Positions 1 to 12,878 of a DNA stretch of 64,000 nt are shown one piece after another. A model generated the notes under the pieces. It had not been told where the DNA came from and made no database searches. It saw only the letters and a program-made list of their open reading frames with translations. The stretch's first letter is position 1; each line of letters begins with the position of its first letter. The translations under genes and the position numbers were made by a program. The stretch is from Allodiplogaster sudhausi (taxonomy: Eukaryota; Nematoda; Chromadorea; Rhabditida; Diplogasteridae), in the NCBI GenBank assembly GCA_945643635.1, contig CALZFC010000005.1, positions 5,101,001 to 5,165,000 on the forward strand. Direction: 5' to 3'.

Positions 1-1224
1 CTTTCACACAGACAGGGCGACTCCAACGACACCAAGATCATCAAGAGTGTCAGAGAGTACAGCAAGAAAGAGAGAGGGAAAGAAAGAGAGAGAGAGATAG
101 AGAGTTAGTTTCCGTGTTCCTTGTTTTGTATGGTAGCTGATGCTTCAGATGCTGGACTCAATGATAATGCAAGTATGCAAATGGGATCGTATTCATGGAT
201 GGTACAAGCAGCACATGAAGAGTCTAGGGCGCAGAGTGGATGTCGACTCGAAGATGTTCGTACTTTCATTCTCTCATCTCTTCTGAGAGGGGTCAAATGG
301 TTTCAGTGGCCGACGCAAAGTTCTTGGAAGGGCGCAGGAGGCAGCTTTGGCCGAGAGGGTGGACATCATCAAGCGGGAGATCAATAAGAGAAGATGCCAA
401 CTCGAACACGCTGCTGAGTTGGATCTGGGAGTCCCCGCCCCTTGGAGGCGGTCACGGGGAAGGCCCACTCGTTGTCAGTCTGCATCTTCTGTGCCTTTTC
501 TGGCTATTTTCGTTATCGATTATATTACTTGAGTTGCTTTGCATATTAGGCAGGCTTGCGAGGAAAATGATGAAACTCTCACTGCCTTGTAATGTCTACG
601 AAGTATTCTTTGCAGTGCCGCGCATCGAAGTGAGCCCCACGAAGAGAAGTTCTTCAGTCGCCACCCGCCCTTCCACAGTCGTGAACCCCGCTGAGATCTC
701 ACTCGGATCGCCCTCCCAACTTCTTCATAGAGATGACGAAATTCGCAGAATGCCAAAGGAAGAGAAGATCGAAGAAGAGGAAATAAAACAAGACGAAGCT
801 CCGCTTGCATCTCGTGAGGAGAACATTGGACAACGAGTACACCGGAAGAGAACTTCCGATTCAGAGAGCTCATCTGTACAGCACTCTAAGAGAATCAAGG
901 TATCAGAAAGGATAAGGAGAGAGAGAGGTGTAGAGAAGGCAGAGAGTAGATATAGAGAGACGCCTTACAGTGTCAGATACTCTTGAGGTGGAAGCGAGTG
1001 ACTGCGAAGTGGATGAGGAGCAAAGAATAGGGAGGGATAGCGTACCTCCATGCGGCTTCTGCGGCAAGAAGTACAACTCTAAGAAGTATGCAAGCACGTT
1101 GTCAGCAGTTAGGGAAATACATGTGAATGCTTCACCGTCTCCACTCTCTCTCTATCTTTCTCTCTCTTCTCTATGTCTCGGTCTGTCTGTCTCGCTCCCT
1201 CTTCTCTATGACTCTGTATGTATG

Positions 1225-1261
<37 letters not shown>

Positions 1262-2059
1262 CTATTGCAGAGTGTACATGCAATGCTGCACGTGCGCAAA
1301 GCTGTTCCACGCGCGATGTCTGGGTGTGTCAGAGAAGAAAGCAAAGAAGCAGCTGTCGGAGTGGAAGTGCATGGAATGCGAGTCGGCAGCCAACCAACTC
1401 TACTGTGTCTGCCGGACACCTTATGATGACAGCAAGTCAGTCCCCTCTCCATTTCTCATGGTTCTTTTACTTCTCTCTCCTGGTTCTTTTTGTCTCCTGC
1501 TGACAATCAATCGTGTTTACACTCTCCGCTGTCCTTTTCTCACGTACTCTTTCCGTTGCATGCTGTGGTTCCTTGACAGAGATTGTAAATTGTAGATTCT
1601 ACGTAGGTTGCGATGCATGCGAGGGCTGGTATCACCCGACATGCGTGGGGATCACCAAAGAGTCAGTCGCCCCTTCTCTGGTCATCCTCCCCCCCCCCCC
1701 ACTGATCCCATTCAGAGAGGCCGAGACCATGGCCGAGTACATCTGTCCGTTGTGTGCGGCAGCCTCTGGCAGTGGAATGGCTGGCCCCGCCCACTCGGAA
1801 GAAGCCACTGAAGAGGCAGAGGAGGGCGCAGAGGGGATGACGACGGCGCAGGCGGATCCCCTGCTCACGGCAGCCCTTGGGAGGGCGGACTACGCTCTTC
1901 TCTGGACTATCATCGATGCCATCACAGCCCATCGATCCTCCTGGCCTTTTCGAAATCCTACCACTCAGGAAGATCATCCCAACTATGAAGAACCGGCTGA
2001 TCGACCACTGGGTTAGGGATCTTCTTCTTCTTTTTAAAACTTGACTCTTATTCTTTTCG

Positions 2060-2101
<42 letters not shown>

Positions 2102-2830
2102 CCTTTCTAGATCTGAGTGTGATCCGAACGCGTCTGGAGCAGCTACAGTACGAGTCGATTTCTGGGATGGTGTGTGACATCCAACTGATGATTGCGAATG
2201 TACGCAACTTCTACCATGAGGACGCCATCCTTCTCGAATGTGCCGCTGATGTTGAGAGAACTCTCAACGACAAGGTTCAGCCTGCGACAAACATATGGGA
2301 TAGAAAGGAGAGAGGAATTGGAGAGAGAGAAAGAGAGCCAGAAAGAAAACAGGGTAGAGAGAGAGAGAGAGAGAGAGAAGGGAAGAGGGAAGTGAGAGAG
2401 AAAGAGAGCGAAAAGTGAAAGGAAATTGAGAAAGTGAATGAGAAGGGAAAAACGGGGAGAAAGAGGGAAATAGAGCAGGGGGGAAAAGATAGAGAAATAT
2501 AAGGATAGTGCGAACGGAATTGGGGGGGGGGGGAGAAGGCCAATTTTATATTATTTTGACAGCAATCTTTTCTCCATGGAAGTGCATTTTGTACATTGCA
2601 GGTGGAAGAAGTGCGCAAAACGTTGATTCAGCGAAGCAGAAATCGAAAGGTTAATTGAGGGAGGCTTCGTTATTTTGCTTGATTGTTATAATTGTTCAAT
2701 GTTTTTGTCCTTGCAGCCCTCGGAATGCAAAACGTTCGATAGTTGCCTTGACATCGACACTGATCAACTCATCAACATCACCCTTGACCCTAATCTATTC
2801 CACTCTCTTGTTAATTCTAATTTGCAGTAG
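1..2830 (+). CDS. BPTF: BPTF/NURF301-like chromatin reader, C-terminal part (5' end outside window)
   Basis: Multi-exon gene, 5' truncated by the window. In order: a basic helical stretch near 347-400 (AERVDIIKREINKRRCQLEH), an acidic/Ser-rich linker (about 617-900), a first PHD finger (CGFCGKKYNSKKY near 1051, continued in the exon from 1271 with CCTCAKLFHARCLGVS), a second PHD finger (LYCVCRTPYDDSK near 1398, then FYVGCDACEGWYHPTCVG and AEYICPLC) and a bromodomain from about 1856 to 2275 (PLDLSVIRTRLEQLQYES is formed across the 2012-2110 intron; NVRNFYHEDAILLECA follows). The last exon (about 2717) ends at TAG 2828-2830. In the BPTF/NURF301 family the second PHD binds H3K4me3 and the bromodomain acetyl-lysine, recruiting the ISWI remodeller. 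The PHD-PHD-bromodomain order and PLDL motif support the assignment. Exon limits are inferred from GT/AG and homology. Confidence 0.85.
1229..1258 (+). repeat. (CT)n tract forming an intronic polypyrimidine tract
   Basis: Near-pure CT run that ends a few bases before the acceptor TTGCAG at about 1270 in the BPTF-like gene, so it is also the polypyrimidine tract of that intron. Confidence 0.85.
2061..2109 (+). repeat. (CT)n tract before the bromodomain exon
   Basis: CT run followed directly by the acceptor TTTCTAG at about 2110. A further GA-rich stretch (about 2290-2480) lies in the next intron. Confidence 0.85.
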
Positions 2831-3217
2831 GAGCTTTGTTTTACATTATCTTGTAACATCATTACATCTTTGTTGTCTGTTAATTGGTGTGCTCTATTTT
2901 TATGCAATGTCTTATCTCTGTTGTATTATTGGTCGAGTGTGTTATTACTTTTGGCATTCAATGTGACTTTTTTTTATTTTGCCTTTTTTGTGCATCGGAG
3001 CTACCTACGGGATATTCTGTGTATACCTCTTATTTTGTGCTTACCTTCTTGTTGTTTCTAATTCTTATGTTTAAAAACAGTATCACAAGATAAATGTTTT
3101 CAGAAATGAATCGAAGCCTTAGAGATCGGTTATGCGAGCACCCGACTGATCTATTTTGAACGAGTTACAGTAGAAGTGGTGTTTGCAAAATATGTAGGAT
3201 AATTAAAGAAGCGAATA
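2831..3217. other. Intergenic spacer between BPTF-like gene and AGL
   Basis: 387 bases, T-rich on the + strand at first. Open stretches here have no recognisable protein similarity and no splice-supported exon. It must hold the BPTF-like 3' UTR and the AGL promoter, but I see no distinctive motif. Confidence 0.6.
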
Positions 3218-3774
3218 ATGGGAGATGGGATTCGCGGCGAGACGAGGATCATCTCTCTCAATCTCGGCGAACATCTCAACACGATCGTGCAGAGATTCCA
3301 GAAAGGTTGCGTCCCTTCGTCCTTCTCTCTTCATTTCATTCCTTCCAGATTGGCATGTCCAATTCGTGCTGGGAGAAAGTCTGCTCGGTCGGTCCGTGCG
3401 TCTCTTCACATCCATGAGTGGATCCGCCCCCCTCCCATGGACTGCAGGCTCTTCTTCTCTATCAGCCAAGGCCGAAGTTGTCTGCTGCACTCCTGGCTCC
3501 TACACTTACGAGTTCTTCGTGGATGACAGGTTACTCTTTCTCTTCTCACGCAGATCTGGACTGTTATATTCAGCTCGGAATCCTCCGGCTCTGGTTTCTT
3601 CCTGGTCGATCCTCAGCTGTCCATCAATCAGGACCCTCTTCCTCTTGATGCTGTCCTGTGCCAAACTCATCTTGTCAAGCTACTTGGTTTGTTACTTTTG
3701 TATCCTGTAAGGTCTTTTCATGATTTTTATGTCACTTTTGCTCTTCTGTCTTCATTTTCTCCCCTCTCTCTCTC

Positions 3775-3824
<50 letters not shown>

Positions 3825-6800
3825 CTCTCTCATCATCTCTCTAATGTCTCACAGGTCCCCTACCTGAGTGGGAAAGTCGTCTACGAGTCGCTGCAGAGAG
3901 TGGTTACAACATGATTCATTTCACTCCGATTCACGCTCTCGGAATCTCCAACTCGAGTTATTCAATCCGTTGTCATTATTCGGTCCACGAATCTCTCCAT
4001 ACGGTTCTCTTTTCTGTTTGTCTCTTCCTGTTTATTCTTTTCCATTTTGAGGCAGAGAAACAAGCGACATTTGACGACGTCTCCGCACTTGTCGGCCGTC
4101 TGGAAAGGGAATTGAATTTACTCTCCGTCCAGGATGTCGTCTGGAACCACGCTGCGAAGAATGCAGAATGGCTGCAGGTCTGTGAGAAGGGTTTGTATTC
4201 GATCCATTCCTTGTCTTGGATGCAGATTCATCCTGAGAGTGCGTACAACTGCTGGAACAGTCCCCATCTCCGCCCGGCTTATGTCATGGACCGACTTCTG
4301 CATCACTTTGGAAGACAAGTTTGTCCAGCACAACGAGCACTGTTCTGCTCTCTCTCTCTCTCTCTCTCTCGCTCTCTCGCTCTCTCTCGCTCTCTCTCTC
4401 TCTCTCTCCCTCTCTATCTCTGGCAGAAGTGCAAAAGTTGTGGGTTATAACAGATTGGAGAAGGTCTTTGGGCTGATCGAGGAATCCCAGCCGAGATCAA
4501 CTCTGCACAGCACATTGAGGTTGTCTTAGGGACTTTGCTTCCTTGATGTTATGTTCGAAATGAGAATAAGTGAATTAGTTAAGTCTCTGAATCACTGGCT
4601 GAGCTCCTCCGTCCTTCCCTCAATTCGAGTGCACGAGTTCTTCCAGATCGATGTTCCTTCTGCTGCTTCCAAGTTTCATGGCATTGCAGCTGGTCCGTTT
4701 CCATTGACATGTCCATGAAGATCTAATTTTAATTTCGTTCCTGTTGTCTTATCCGACATTATTAATGTTAGGCGGACCAAGAAGTGACAACGTGAACGAG
4801 TCCCTTTGCCTGTTGCAAAGCGTGGAGTGGAAACGATTGGATGCTTCAGTTGATTGGGAAAAGGCAGACCGCATCTTCAATCGAGAAAGGTTGGCTGATT
4901 GAAGGGAGATGAGGGAGGCGATCTTTGACTTTGTAGAGGAGATGCGAAGAATGAAGAGGAGAGAGTGTCCAAGTGCGTCCAGTCATTCACTGAGCATCTC
5001 GAGCACTTGAATGAGGAAGGGCGGCGGAAGGGGGCTGAGGTTTCCTTCCCAGAGTGATTCTGGAAGGAAAGAAAGTTCTTTGAGATCGAGGCGTGCGCTC
5101 TGAACGCGTGCCTCGGCCATATCCGATACGAGAGAGTGGAAGGGAACGGCCCGAGACTGCCTCGTGTCTCCCCTGAATCTCCCCTCACTTGCGAGTGAGT
5201 TTCATAAGCACTTATTTCAGTCAAAGAAGACGTAGTGATCATATTGATCTGCTTGTAGTTATTTCCTCCATAAATGGCCTGAAGAAGAGTCGTGGGAGGA
5301 GGAGGAAAAGCTGGCATTCTCTCCTGACTGCGCTCCATTCATTATGGCCTTCAATGGATGGGTCATGAATTACAATCCTCTCGACAACTTCGCCCTTCCA
5401 AACTCGGCAGTTTATCTCCGGAGAGAACTCGTGTGCTGGGGAGACTCGGTCAAGTTGAACTACGGGGAGAAACCGGACCCGAACAGCTTCCTGTGGCAGT
5501 ACATGGAGACTTACACGTGAGTCACCCTCTTCTCTTTCCTTCTCTCGAAGTTCTTTCTTTTAGGATGAAGTGTGCTGAGATCTTCCACGGCCTGCGGATT
5601 GACAATGCACACAGCACTCCGATTCATGTAGCAGAGGTTTGATCTTCTCGTTATTCCGAACATTCCTTAGACTTGTTCATTTCTAAGTTGTTACTTTTCC
5701 AGTGTGACCTCTTCATTGTTTTCCAGTATCTTTTGTCGGTGGCTCGGCGTGCCCGGCCGAATTTGTTTGTCTTTGCGGAGTTGTTCACGGGAAGCGAAGA
5801 GATGGACAATCTCTTCGTCAATCGCCTCGGCGTCACTTCCCTCATTCGAGGTTCGCTTTTAGTCCCCACGAAATACACTCTCTCATTACCTTCTTTTCTC
5901 TGCTTACATTCTATTTACCTTCTTTCTACCTGGCAGAATAGTAGATTAAAAAGAATTTGATTAAGAGGCTCAAGCAGCTGGAGACAGCCACGAACAAGGC
6001 CGGTTGGTCTTCCGTTATGGAGGAGATGTTGTGGGAGCGATGCAGCAGAGAAAGACTCGACCAGCTGAGAAACAACTCGCACACGCTTTCCTCTTCGACC
6101 AGACACACGACAACCCTTCTCCCATCCAGGTCATTCTTCATCTAGGGAGAGAGACAGCGAGAGAGTGAGAGAGAGAGATAAGAGAGAAGAGAGTGGGAAG
6201 AGATGGAGTAGTTGAGGGAATGGAGTGTTGCCTGCAGACCCGGAGTGTATTGGACGTCCTTCCATCGGCCGCCATGGTGAGCATGGCTTCCTGTGCCGTG
6301 GGATCCACACGGGGGTACGATGAACTCGTTCCATACGCTGTCAGCCTTCTTCAGTATTCTCTTTGGCTTTCTCTTCTCTCTTCATCTCCTTTGAGTTGAA
6401 ATTGTTTTAATTGTCTGTTCACCTTGAGATCCACGTAGTGAACGAGACTCGTCTGTACCCGAAGTGGGGAGAAGAGACAACAGCCGAAACAGGGATCATC
6501 CGAGGACGCGCCTTGCTCAACGCTCTGCATGCTCATCTTGCAAAGGACGGCTACTCTCAGGTACTATCTACTTGCTCTCTCTCTCTCTCTCTCATGCTCT
6601 TTCTCTCGATCACTTTCTCGCTCTCTCTTCTCTTAGGTGTTCGTGGACCAGATGACACCGGACGTGGTTGCCGTGACTCGCCATTCTCCGACTACTCATT
6701 CTTCGGTGGTGGTTGTCTCACATACTGCATTTGGCAAGGACAGGAAGCAAAGTGCCGGCCCCCTCCGGGCAATTCCCATCAGTGGCCGACTTCACGGAAT

Positions 6801-7081
6801 TCTCTTCGAGATGACTATGGAATTAACAGCCGATCATGGTCTGCTGCCAAGAAATTCTCTTTTTTTGTTTCATTTGATGGAAAGGAGTAAGAAATCCTCT
6901 GTAGGAGCAGGAGATTCAACCGAGAATGAAGGAGTTCTCCGTGGGCTGCGAGAGTGGCACTGCTCGGTGAAAGAAAACGTCAAATCTGAAGAAGCCAAGC
7001 TTTGTCGAGTCGATGGCGGGCATATAAACATCTCCGACTACTTCCCCTCTGGCTCCGTTGTTGCTTTCCAGTTAGTTCGGA

Positions 7082-7130
<49 letters not shown>

Positions 7131-7574
7131 GAGGGGGGAGAGAGGGATAATGAGCGTGTGAGAAACATCTAAATGATAAAATGCTGAGGAAATTTATATA
7201 AAAGCGAAGGTTGCAGATTCGATTTGGAGGATGAGCAAGCGGAAGCAGTGAGTAAGATTCGATGTCTGCTGGAGGAGAAAGATGAAGAGAGCAAGCGAAG
7301 TCCGTCTGCTAACTCTTCTCTGCTTTCGTCATTTCTCTCTTCTTTCTACTCAGCCTCTTTGCTGTGCAAACCTGTTGTTTTCAGTGATGACCGAATGTTT
7401 GGCTGAGCTGAACCTCCAAGACCTTCAGCGTCTTCTCTTTGCCTGCGCAGATGAAGAGAAAGCGAGCACTGGCCTAGGGCCCTATCACGTTCCGAACCAC
7501 GGAGATCTCCTCTACTGTGGCCTGCAAGGTTCTTACCCATTCTTAAGTTCCTGTCTATGGTTTTCGCTTAATAT

Positions 7575-7615
<41 letters not shown>

Positions 7616-7676
7616 GCTCTCTACCTTTCTCGCTTTTTCTCTCTCTCTGTCCGTCAGTCTCTCTCTCACTCTAGTT

Positions 7677-7712
<36 letters not shown>

Positions 7713-10243
7713 CTCTACCTTTCTCGCTTTTTCTCTCTCTGTCTGTCAGTCTCTCTCTCACTCTAGTTCCCTGTCTCTCTCTCTCTCTCTCTCTCTTTCT
7801 CTCGTTCTATTCTCAGGATTGATGCCAATACTGGCCCAGATCCGTGCCCACAACGACCTCGGCCACCCCCTCTGTGCCAACTTGCGGGATGGCCTTTGGC
7901 TGGCTGATTATGTCCATGGAAGGCTCAGGCGATATCCCAAGTTAACTAAGGTCTTTTGAAGATGGAATTCTGAGATTCTTCCTTGAATGGACTCTTCTTT
8001 TCAGCTGGCAGAAGTGATGAAGAAGGTGCTGGAGCCTCTGTACTCGGTTCCTTTCTACCTCCGGCCGTGCTACTTCGAGGCCATTCTCTCCTTCTTCTTC
8101 TCTCATGCAAAGCAGCGCGCGCTCTCGCTCATTCATCCGTACCTTTTTCACTTTTCAATATATATATATATTATTCAAAGTGGCAGCACAATCTTGCATT
8201 TCTATTGGAGTAAGGAAAAAAATTAAGCTTGTTTAATTTTGCAGGGAAGTTCGTGAAAGTGGCGACTCATTCGAGCAGTCGCTGGCCCTGTCTGCGATCT
8301 CCTTCGTGTCGCACATCCTGGGAGCGGGTCTTCCTCCTCTGCCTCCTTCTCTCGCTCCTCCCGGTACCATTCAACAACTGGCTAGGATTAAGTGATGATG
8401 TTAAGAGAACGAGCCGCTGCCTTCACTGGCCGCTGGTCTTCCTCATTTCTCCGCGGGAATCTGGCGCAATTGGGGCCGAGACACTTTCATCGCCCTCCCG
8501 GGATGTCTCTTGACCACTGGCAGATACTCAGATGCCAAGTCAGCTCTCCCTGACTGTCTAACGAATGGCAGTTAGGCAGCAGAGAGAAATAACTTTAGAG
8601 CAACGATCATTGGATACGCGGGGACACTCCGTCACGGCTTGATCCCGAATCTTCTTGCGGAAGGAATCGCCTCTCGCTTCAACTGCCGCGACGCCGTCTG
8701 GTTCTGGCTCCACGCAGTCGCCGCCTTCGTCGACGACGCGCCCGACGGCGCGGTTTGTTTCGGTCTAATTAATCGAGGAGAAGAAGTAATCTATTAGGAT
8801 ATTCTGCATGCGCCTGTGCGCCGTTTGTATCCAAGTGACGAGGCAGTAGCTGGCAGCGGAGAAGAGAGGGAGGAACCCCTCTGGCAGACCATGTTCGAGG
8901 CTCTCTCCAGACACTGGAATGGCATCTCATTCAGGGAGAGGAATGCTGGGCCTTCCATTGACGAGCACATGAAGGACGAAGGTATTTCTGTCTTTTGGAA
9001 TATCGTTGGTAACCTTCCTTCCCAGGATTCAACGTCAAGATTTGGGTGGATCGAGAGACCGGATTCGTTCATGGAGGGAACAGATGGAATTGTGGGACAT
9101 GGATGGATAAGATGGGAAGCAGTGAGAAAGCAGGGAACAAGGGAGAGCCGGCCACGCCCAGGGATGGAGCCCCCGTGGAACTCCAGGTTCAGCCTCCACG
9201 CAGTGCAGTTGTTAAGGCGTTGGTTCGTGCAGGCCCTCGCGTTCGCTGTTCTCACTCGACTGCAGAAGTGGCACGACTCTGACATCTTTCCCCCTACGGG
9301 GGTCCAAGCACGTGAGTCCTTCTTCTTCCTTCTCCTCCCGCCATCTATTCCCCTTCAGCCGATCATTCTGTGACGTGGAACGAGTGGGCCACTCGTCTCT
9401 CTTCAAACTTCGAGTCTGAGTTCTTCGTTGCCGACTCAGCAGATGGATGTCACATCCACCGACGTGGCATTCTCAAGGACACCGTCGGCTCTTCTCTCTC
9501 ATTCCCTGACTTCCAACTCCGACCGAACTTCTGCATCGCCCTTGCTGTTGTACGTTTTTTTGTTGTTGTATGTGATTTGTAATGATCTACACAATTAATT
9601 TGGCTCTGTTTTTCATTGTGGTAGTTTGTTGTTTCCTTCAACAGGCACCCCAACTCGTGCAGCCCGTGAACTCTTGGCGAGCATTGAATGCCGCGAGAAA
9701 CTTACTCCTTGGGCCAATTGGGATGAAAACATTAGATCCTTCGTGAGTCCTCTCTTTCTTCTACCGAGACAAGAGATTGTTTCAGTGACTGGGCCTACAA
9801 TGGCATGTACAACAATGACGATGATGGATTCGACAAGAAAACAGCAAAGGGATGGAACTATCACCAGGGACCGGTCGGGTTTTTTTTCTTTTGTCTCAAT
9901 CGATTATCCCAAACCTTGGTCGCATCTTAGTAAATTGTGTTTTTGCCAAAAATTAGATTAATGTATTTTCGCTCAGGAGTGGGTGTGGGTGGCTGGGTTC
10001 TACCTGCTGGCCCGACTAGCCATTGGTCGTGAGCTGGGTCAGGAGGGCACTGCGGAAGCCCTGCGAGAGGTACAGTCCCGTCTCGGAGTATACCGAGTTG
10101 CCCTGAAGAACTCTCCTTGGCGGTCCATCCCCGAGCTGACTCAAGCAGGTGGTCTGCCCTGTCCCCATTCATGTCCAGCTCAAGCTTGGTCTGTCGGCCT
10201 TTTACTCCAGGTTTGCAGGGAACTTCGTAAGTTCAGCTCATAA
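3218..10243 (+). CDS. AGL: Glycogen debranching enzyme (amylo-alpha-1,6-glucosidase / 4-alpha-glucanotransferase)
   Basis: Complete multi-exon gene. The enzyme moves maltotriosyl groups and then hydrolyses the alpha-1,6 branch glucose of glycogen in the cytosol. The start ATG at 3218 gives [18 protein letters not shown], collinear with the family N-terminus. Landmarks: [16 protein letters not shown] (about 3905), [19 protein letters not shown] (about 4230), the transferase nucleophile in [15 protein letters not shown] (about 5595) and acid/base Glu in [15 protein letters not shown] (about 5770), [11 protein letters not shown] (about 6300), the glucosidase block [15 protein letters not shown] (about 8675), [20 protein letters not shown] (about 8925), [15 protein letters not shown] and [11 protein letters not shown] (about 9070-9180), and the C-terminal [13 protein letters not shown] (about 10170). 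Stop at 10241-10243. Introns are short and many carry CT tracts. All catalytic segments appear present; exact exon joins were not checked base by base throughout. Confidence 0.93.
3757..3842 (+). repeat. CT-rich microsatellite in AGL intron
   Basis: Interrupted (CT)n run ending shortly before the acceptor TCTCACAG near 3855; serves as polypyrimidine tract. Confidence 0.85.
4350..4418 (+). repeat. CT-rich microsatellite in AGL intron
   Basis: (CT)n with CG interruptions, followed by TCTGGCAG acceptor at about 4425. Confidence 0.85.
7084..7131 (+). repeat. (GA)n microsatellite in AGL intron
   Basis: Nearly pure GA run; one of the few GA (rather than CT) tracts on the sense strand of a plus-strand gene in this window. 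Confidence 0.85.
7578..7806 (+). repeat. Compound CT microsatellite with internal ~100-bp tandem duplication
   Basis: Three (CT)n runs separated by two nearly identical segments containing CTCTACCTTTCTCGCTTTTT and CACTCTAGTTCCCTGT (about 7617-7680 and 7710-7773), followed by the acceptor TATTCTCAG at about 7815. The intron grew by tandem duplication. Confidence 0.8.
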
Positions 10244-10391
10244 GCCTTGTATTACTGGTTTAGCCAGATGATGACTGGTAGGTTATCTAGTTGTATAGGC
10301 TGCATTATTACTTATCTTTGCCATACTTATAGTTTTAGGAGATATTTTCTATGTCGTTCATGGATGATCATATAGAAAATTGTTAGGCATT

Positions 10392-10397
10392 AATAAA
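10392..10397 (+). terminator. Candidate polyadenylation signal of AGL
   Basis: AATAAA about 150 bases after the AGL stop, inside the 258-base convergent spacer before the IFT140 stop. Position fits; no direct proof. Confidence 0.4.
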
Positions 10398-10501
10398 TGC
10401 GGAGTTGCGCAATTGTGTTGCATCAGATGCGAAATGATTGGACAATGTGGAATTCTACAGAATTGGCAAGAATTGATATGATAGATTAGATGTAAGAAGA
10501 G

Positions 10502-11811
10502 TCATTTCCCAGCAGCAGCCGCTGCCCTCTGCAAGGAATGGGAAAAGTCGACCTGCTCGAGACCCTCCTCGTCAGACTCCACCCCTTCTCCCTCGGAAAC
10601 CGCCAAGCGAGGCTGGCCAACTGCATCTGCCACTTGGTCCAGCACTTCACGAGGCAGCAGACGGCTCAGAGAGGTCGATGCATTACGACGGCGGATCTCT
10701 GTGATGCACGACCACGCCTTCAATGGAAAGGAGAAATGGGAGGGGGGAGGGGAGAAGGGGAGGGTGCAAGAGAGTGAACCTCGGAGAAGTTGCCCGCGGA
10801 AGCAAGAGCCCTTGCAATGGTGGCGATGGCCTTGGGGGATTCGACCATCTCTCCAGGCCGGGATTCCAGAGAGCGCAGCTGCCGGAGACCGTCTGTCGCA
10901 TCGACTTGTAACCCACTGAATGGCCAGGATTACTGTAGTATGGCAGAGATGATTGACCTCTTGAGTTTGATGAGACGCTGTGTCTCTGTCACGTAGCCAG
11001 CAATCATCTGCTCCAGCTCCCCTGGCTGCTTTGCCTTCTTCGCACTCTTCCCCGCCTCTTCCAGTGCATTCAATGCTTTCTCGATATCCGCGTAGTCCTC
11101 CAGTTCCATCTTAAATCGGACCCAATCCTTCTCTCTTTCTCTTTCCCTCCCGCTCTTTTCTCTCTGTTTCTCTCTTTTTTCTCTCTTTTTTCATTCTCAC
11201 ACTCACTCTCTTTTTCTCTTTCTATCCCTACATAAGCGCATGAGATGTAGAAGTTAGCAAGATGTTCAAAGGCGCCCGCGCGTGAGTAGAAAGTCTCAAT
11301 GTTTCTGATAAGAGCAGCGTCTCCTCTCCAAGGACGAGTCTGGAGGAAGTTACCAGCCAGAACATAGACCTGAAGAGTCTCTTTCAGCTTGCATCATCCA
11401 TCCCATCCAACTTCTCTGCTCCTTGCAGTCGTTGCAAAGTAGACAACTCTGGCAACATCTCCAGAGCGGATGAGTGACCGCATGGCCTGCAGAGTGATTA
11501 GTCAACTCATATCTCCCCTTCCTTCTCTGACATTTTGCATGTCTCCTGCTTGCGCGAATTTCTTGGCCGCGGCCTGGAAGGCGCCTTGCGAGAGACACAA
11601 CTCGCCCACTTGGGAGAGCAGGGCTCTCCTAGTAGAGGCATCCGGGTACACCTCTTAACAGCAATTCTCACTCTTTCTACGCTTACCAATTACTTTCTCA
11701 TCATGATTACCTTTCTTTGGCGTCAACAGCTCTGTTATGGTATCCGTCATCCGAACATTTCTTTCTTCACACAGCTGAATTGCTTCCGGAACCTGGAATG
11801 CATTCTCTCGT

Positions 11812-11853
<42 letters not shown>

Positions 11854-12502
11854 TCTTTCTGTCTCCCTCTCCCTCCTCTTGTTCTCTCTAAAGCGAGCTT
11901 TACTTATCTCTCCCTTTCTCATACCTTGTTAGCCATAGCCAGCAGCTCAGCAGCCTTCTCAAAGTTTCCATTCTTGGTGAAGAACTCGGCAGCTCTCTGA
12001 AGAGTGGCTGGCTCAGAAGAAGCGGAGAGTTCCTTCGTGACCAAGTCGAGAGCAGAGTACTGCTCAGTCCGATACGCAACGTCGAGGGCCTTCCCGACCA
12101 TTCCAGCCTTCAGAGATTGGATGCGGGTTAACATTGATAAGGAGGGGGCACCTTGTGGTAGAGCATCACGGCAGTCTGCGCGTGGCCTGGAAGGTCTTCA
12201 TAGAACGCCGCGCCATTCGCCATCTGCTGGACACCCGCCATCAGACACAGAGTGGCTAGCCGGTCTGCCATTGAATGCTCCTGGGGAGAGGAGAGAGAGA
12301 GAAAGATAGAGAGAGAGAGAAGGAAGGAGAGAGGTGCAGAGATGGAGGGAGAAAGAAGGAGAGAGGTGCAGAGATGCAAGGAGAGAGAGAGAGAGAAGGA
12401 AGGAGAGAGGAACAGAAATCGAGAGAAAGAAAGAGAGAGAGAAAGAAGGAGAGAGGTGCAGAGATCGAGAGAGGGAGAGAGAGAGAGAGAGAGAGAAGGA
12501 TT

Positions 12503-12533
<31 letters not shown>

Positions 12534-12706
12534 GTGCAGGGATCGAGAGAAAGAGAGAAAGTAGGAGAGAGGTGCAGAGATGGAGGGAGAAAGAAGGAGA
12601 GAGGTGCAGAGATGCAAGGAGAGAGAGAGAAGGAAGGAGAGAGGAGCAGAGATCGAGAGAAAGAAAGAGAGAGATAAAGAAGGAGAGAGGTGCAGAGATC
12701 GAGAGA

Positions 12707-12749
<43 letters not shown>

Positions 12750-12846
12750 ATTAAGATGCAGAGAGAGAGAGAGAGCGAGAGAGAGAGAGAGGTGCAGGGA
12801 TCGAGAGAAAGAGAGAAAGTAGGAGAGAGGTGCAGAGATCGAGAGA

Positions 12847-12878
<32 letters not shown>
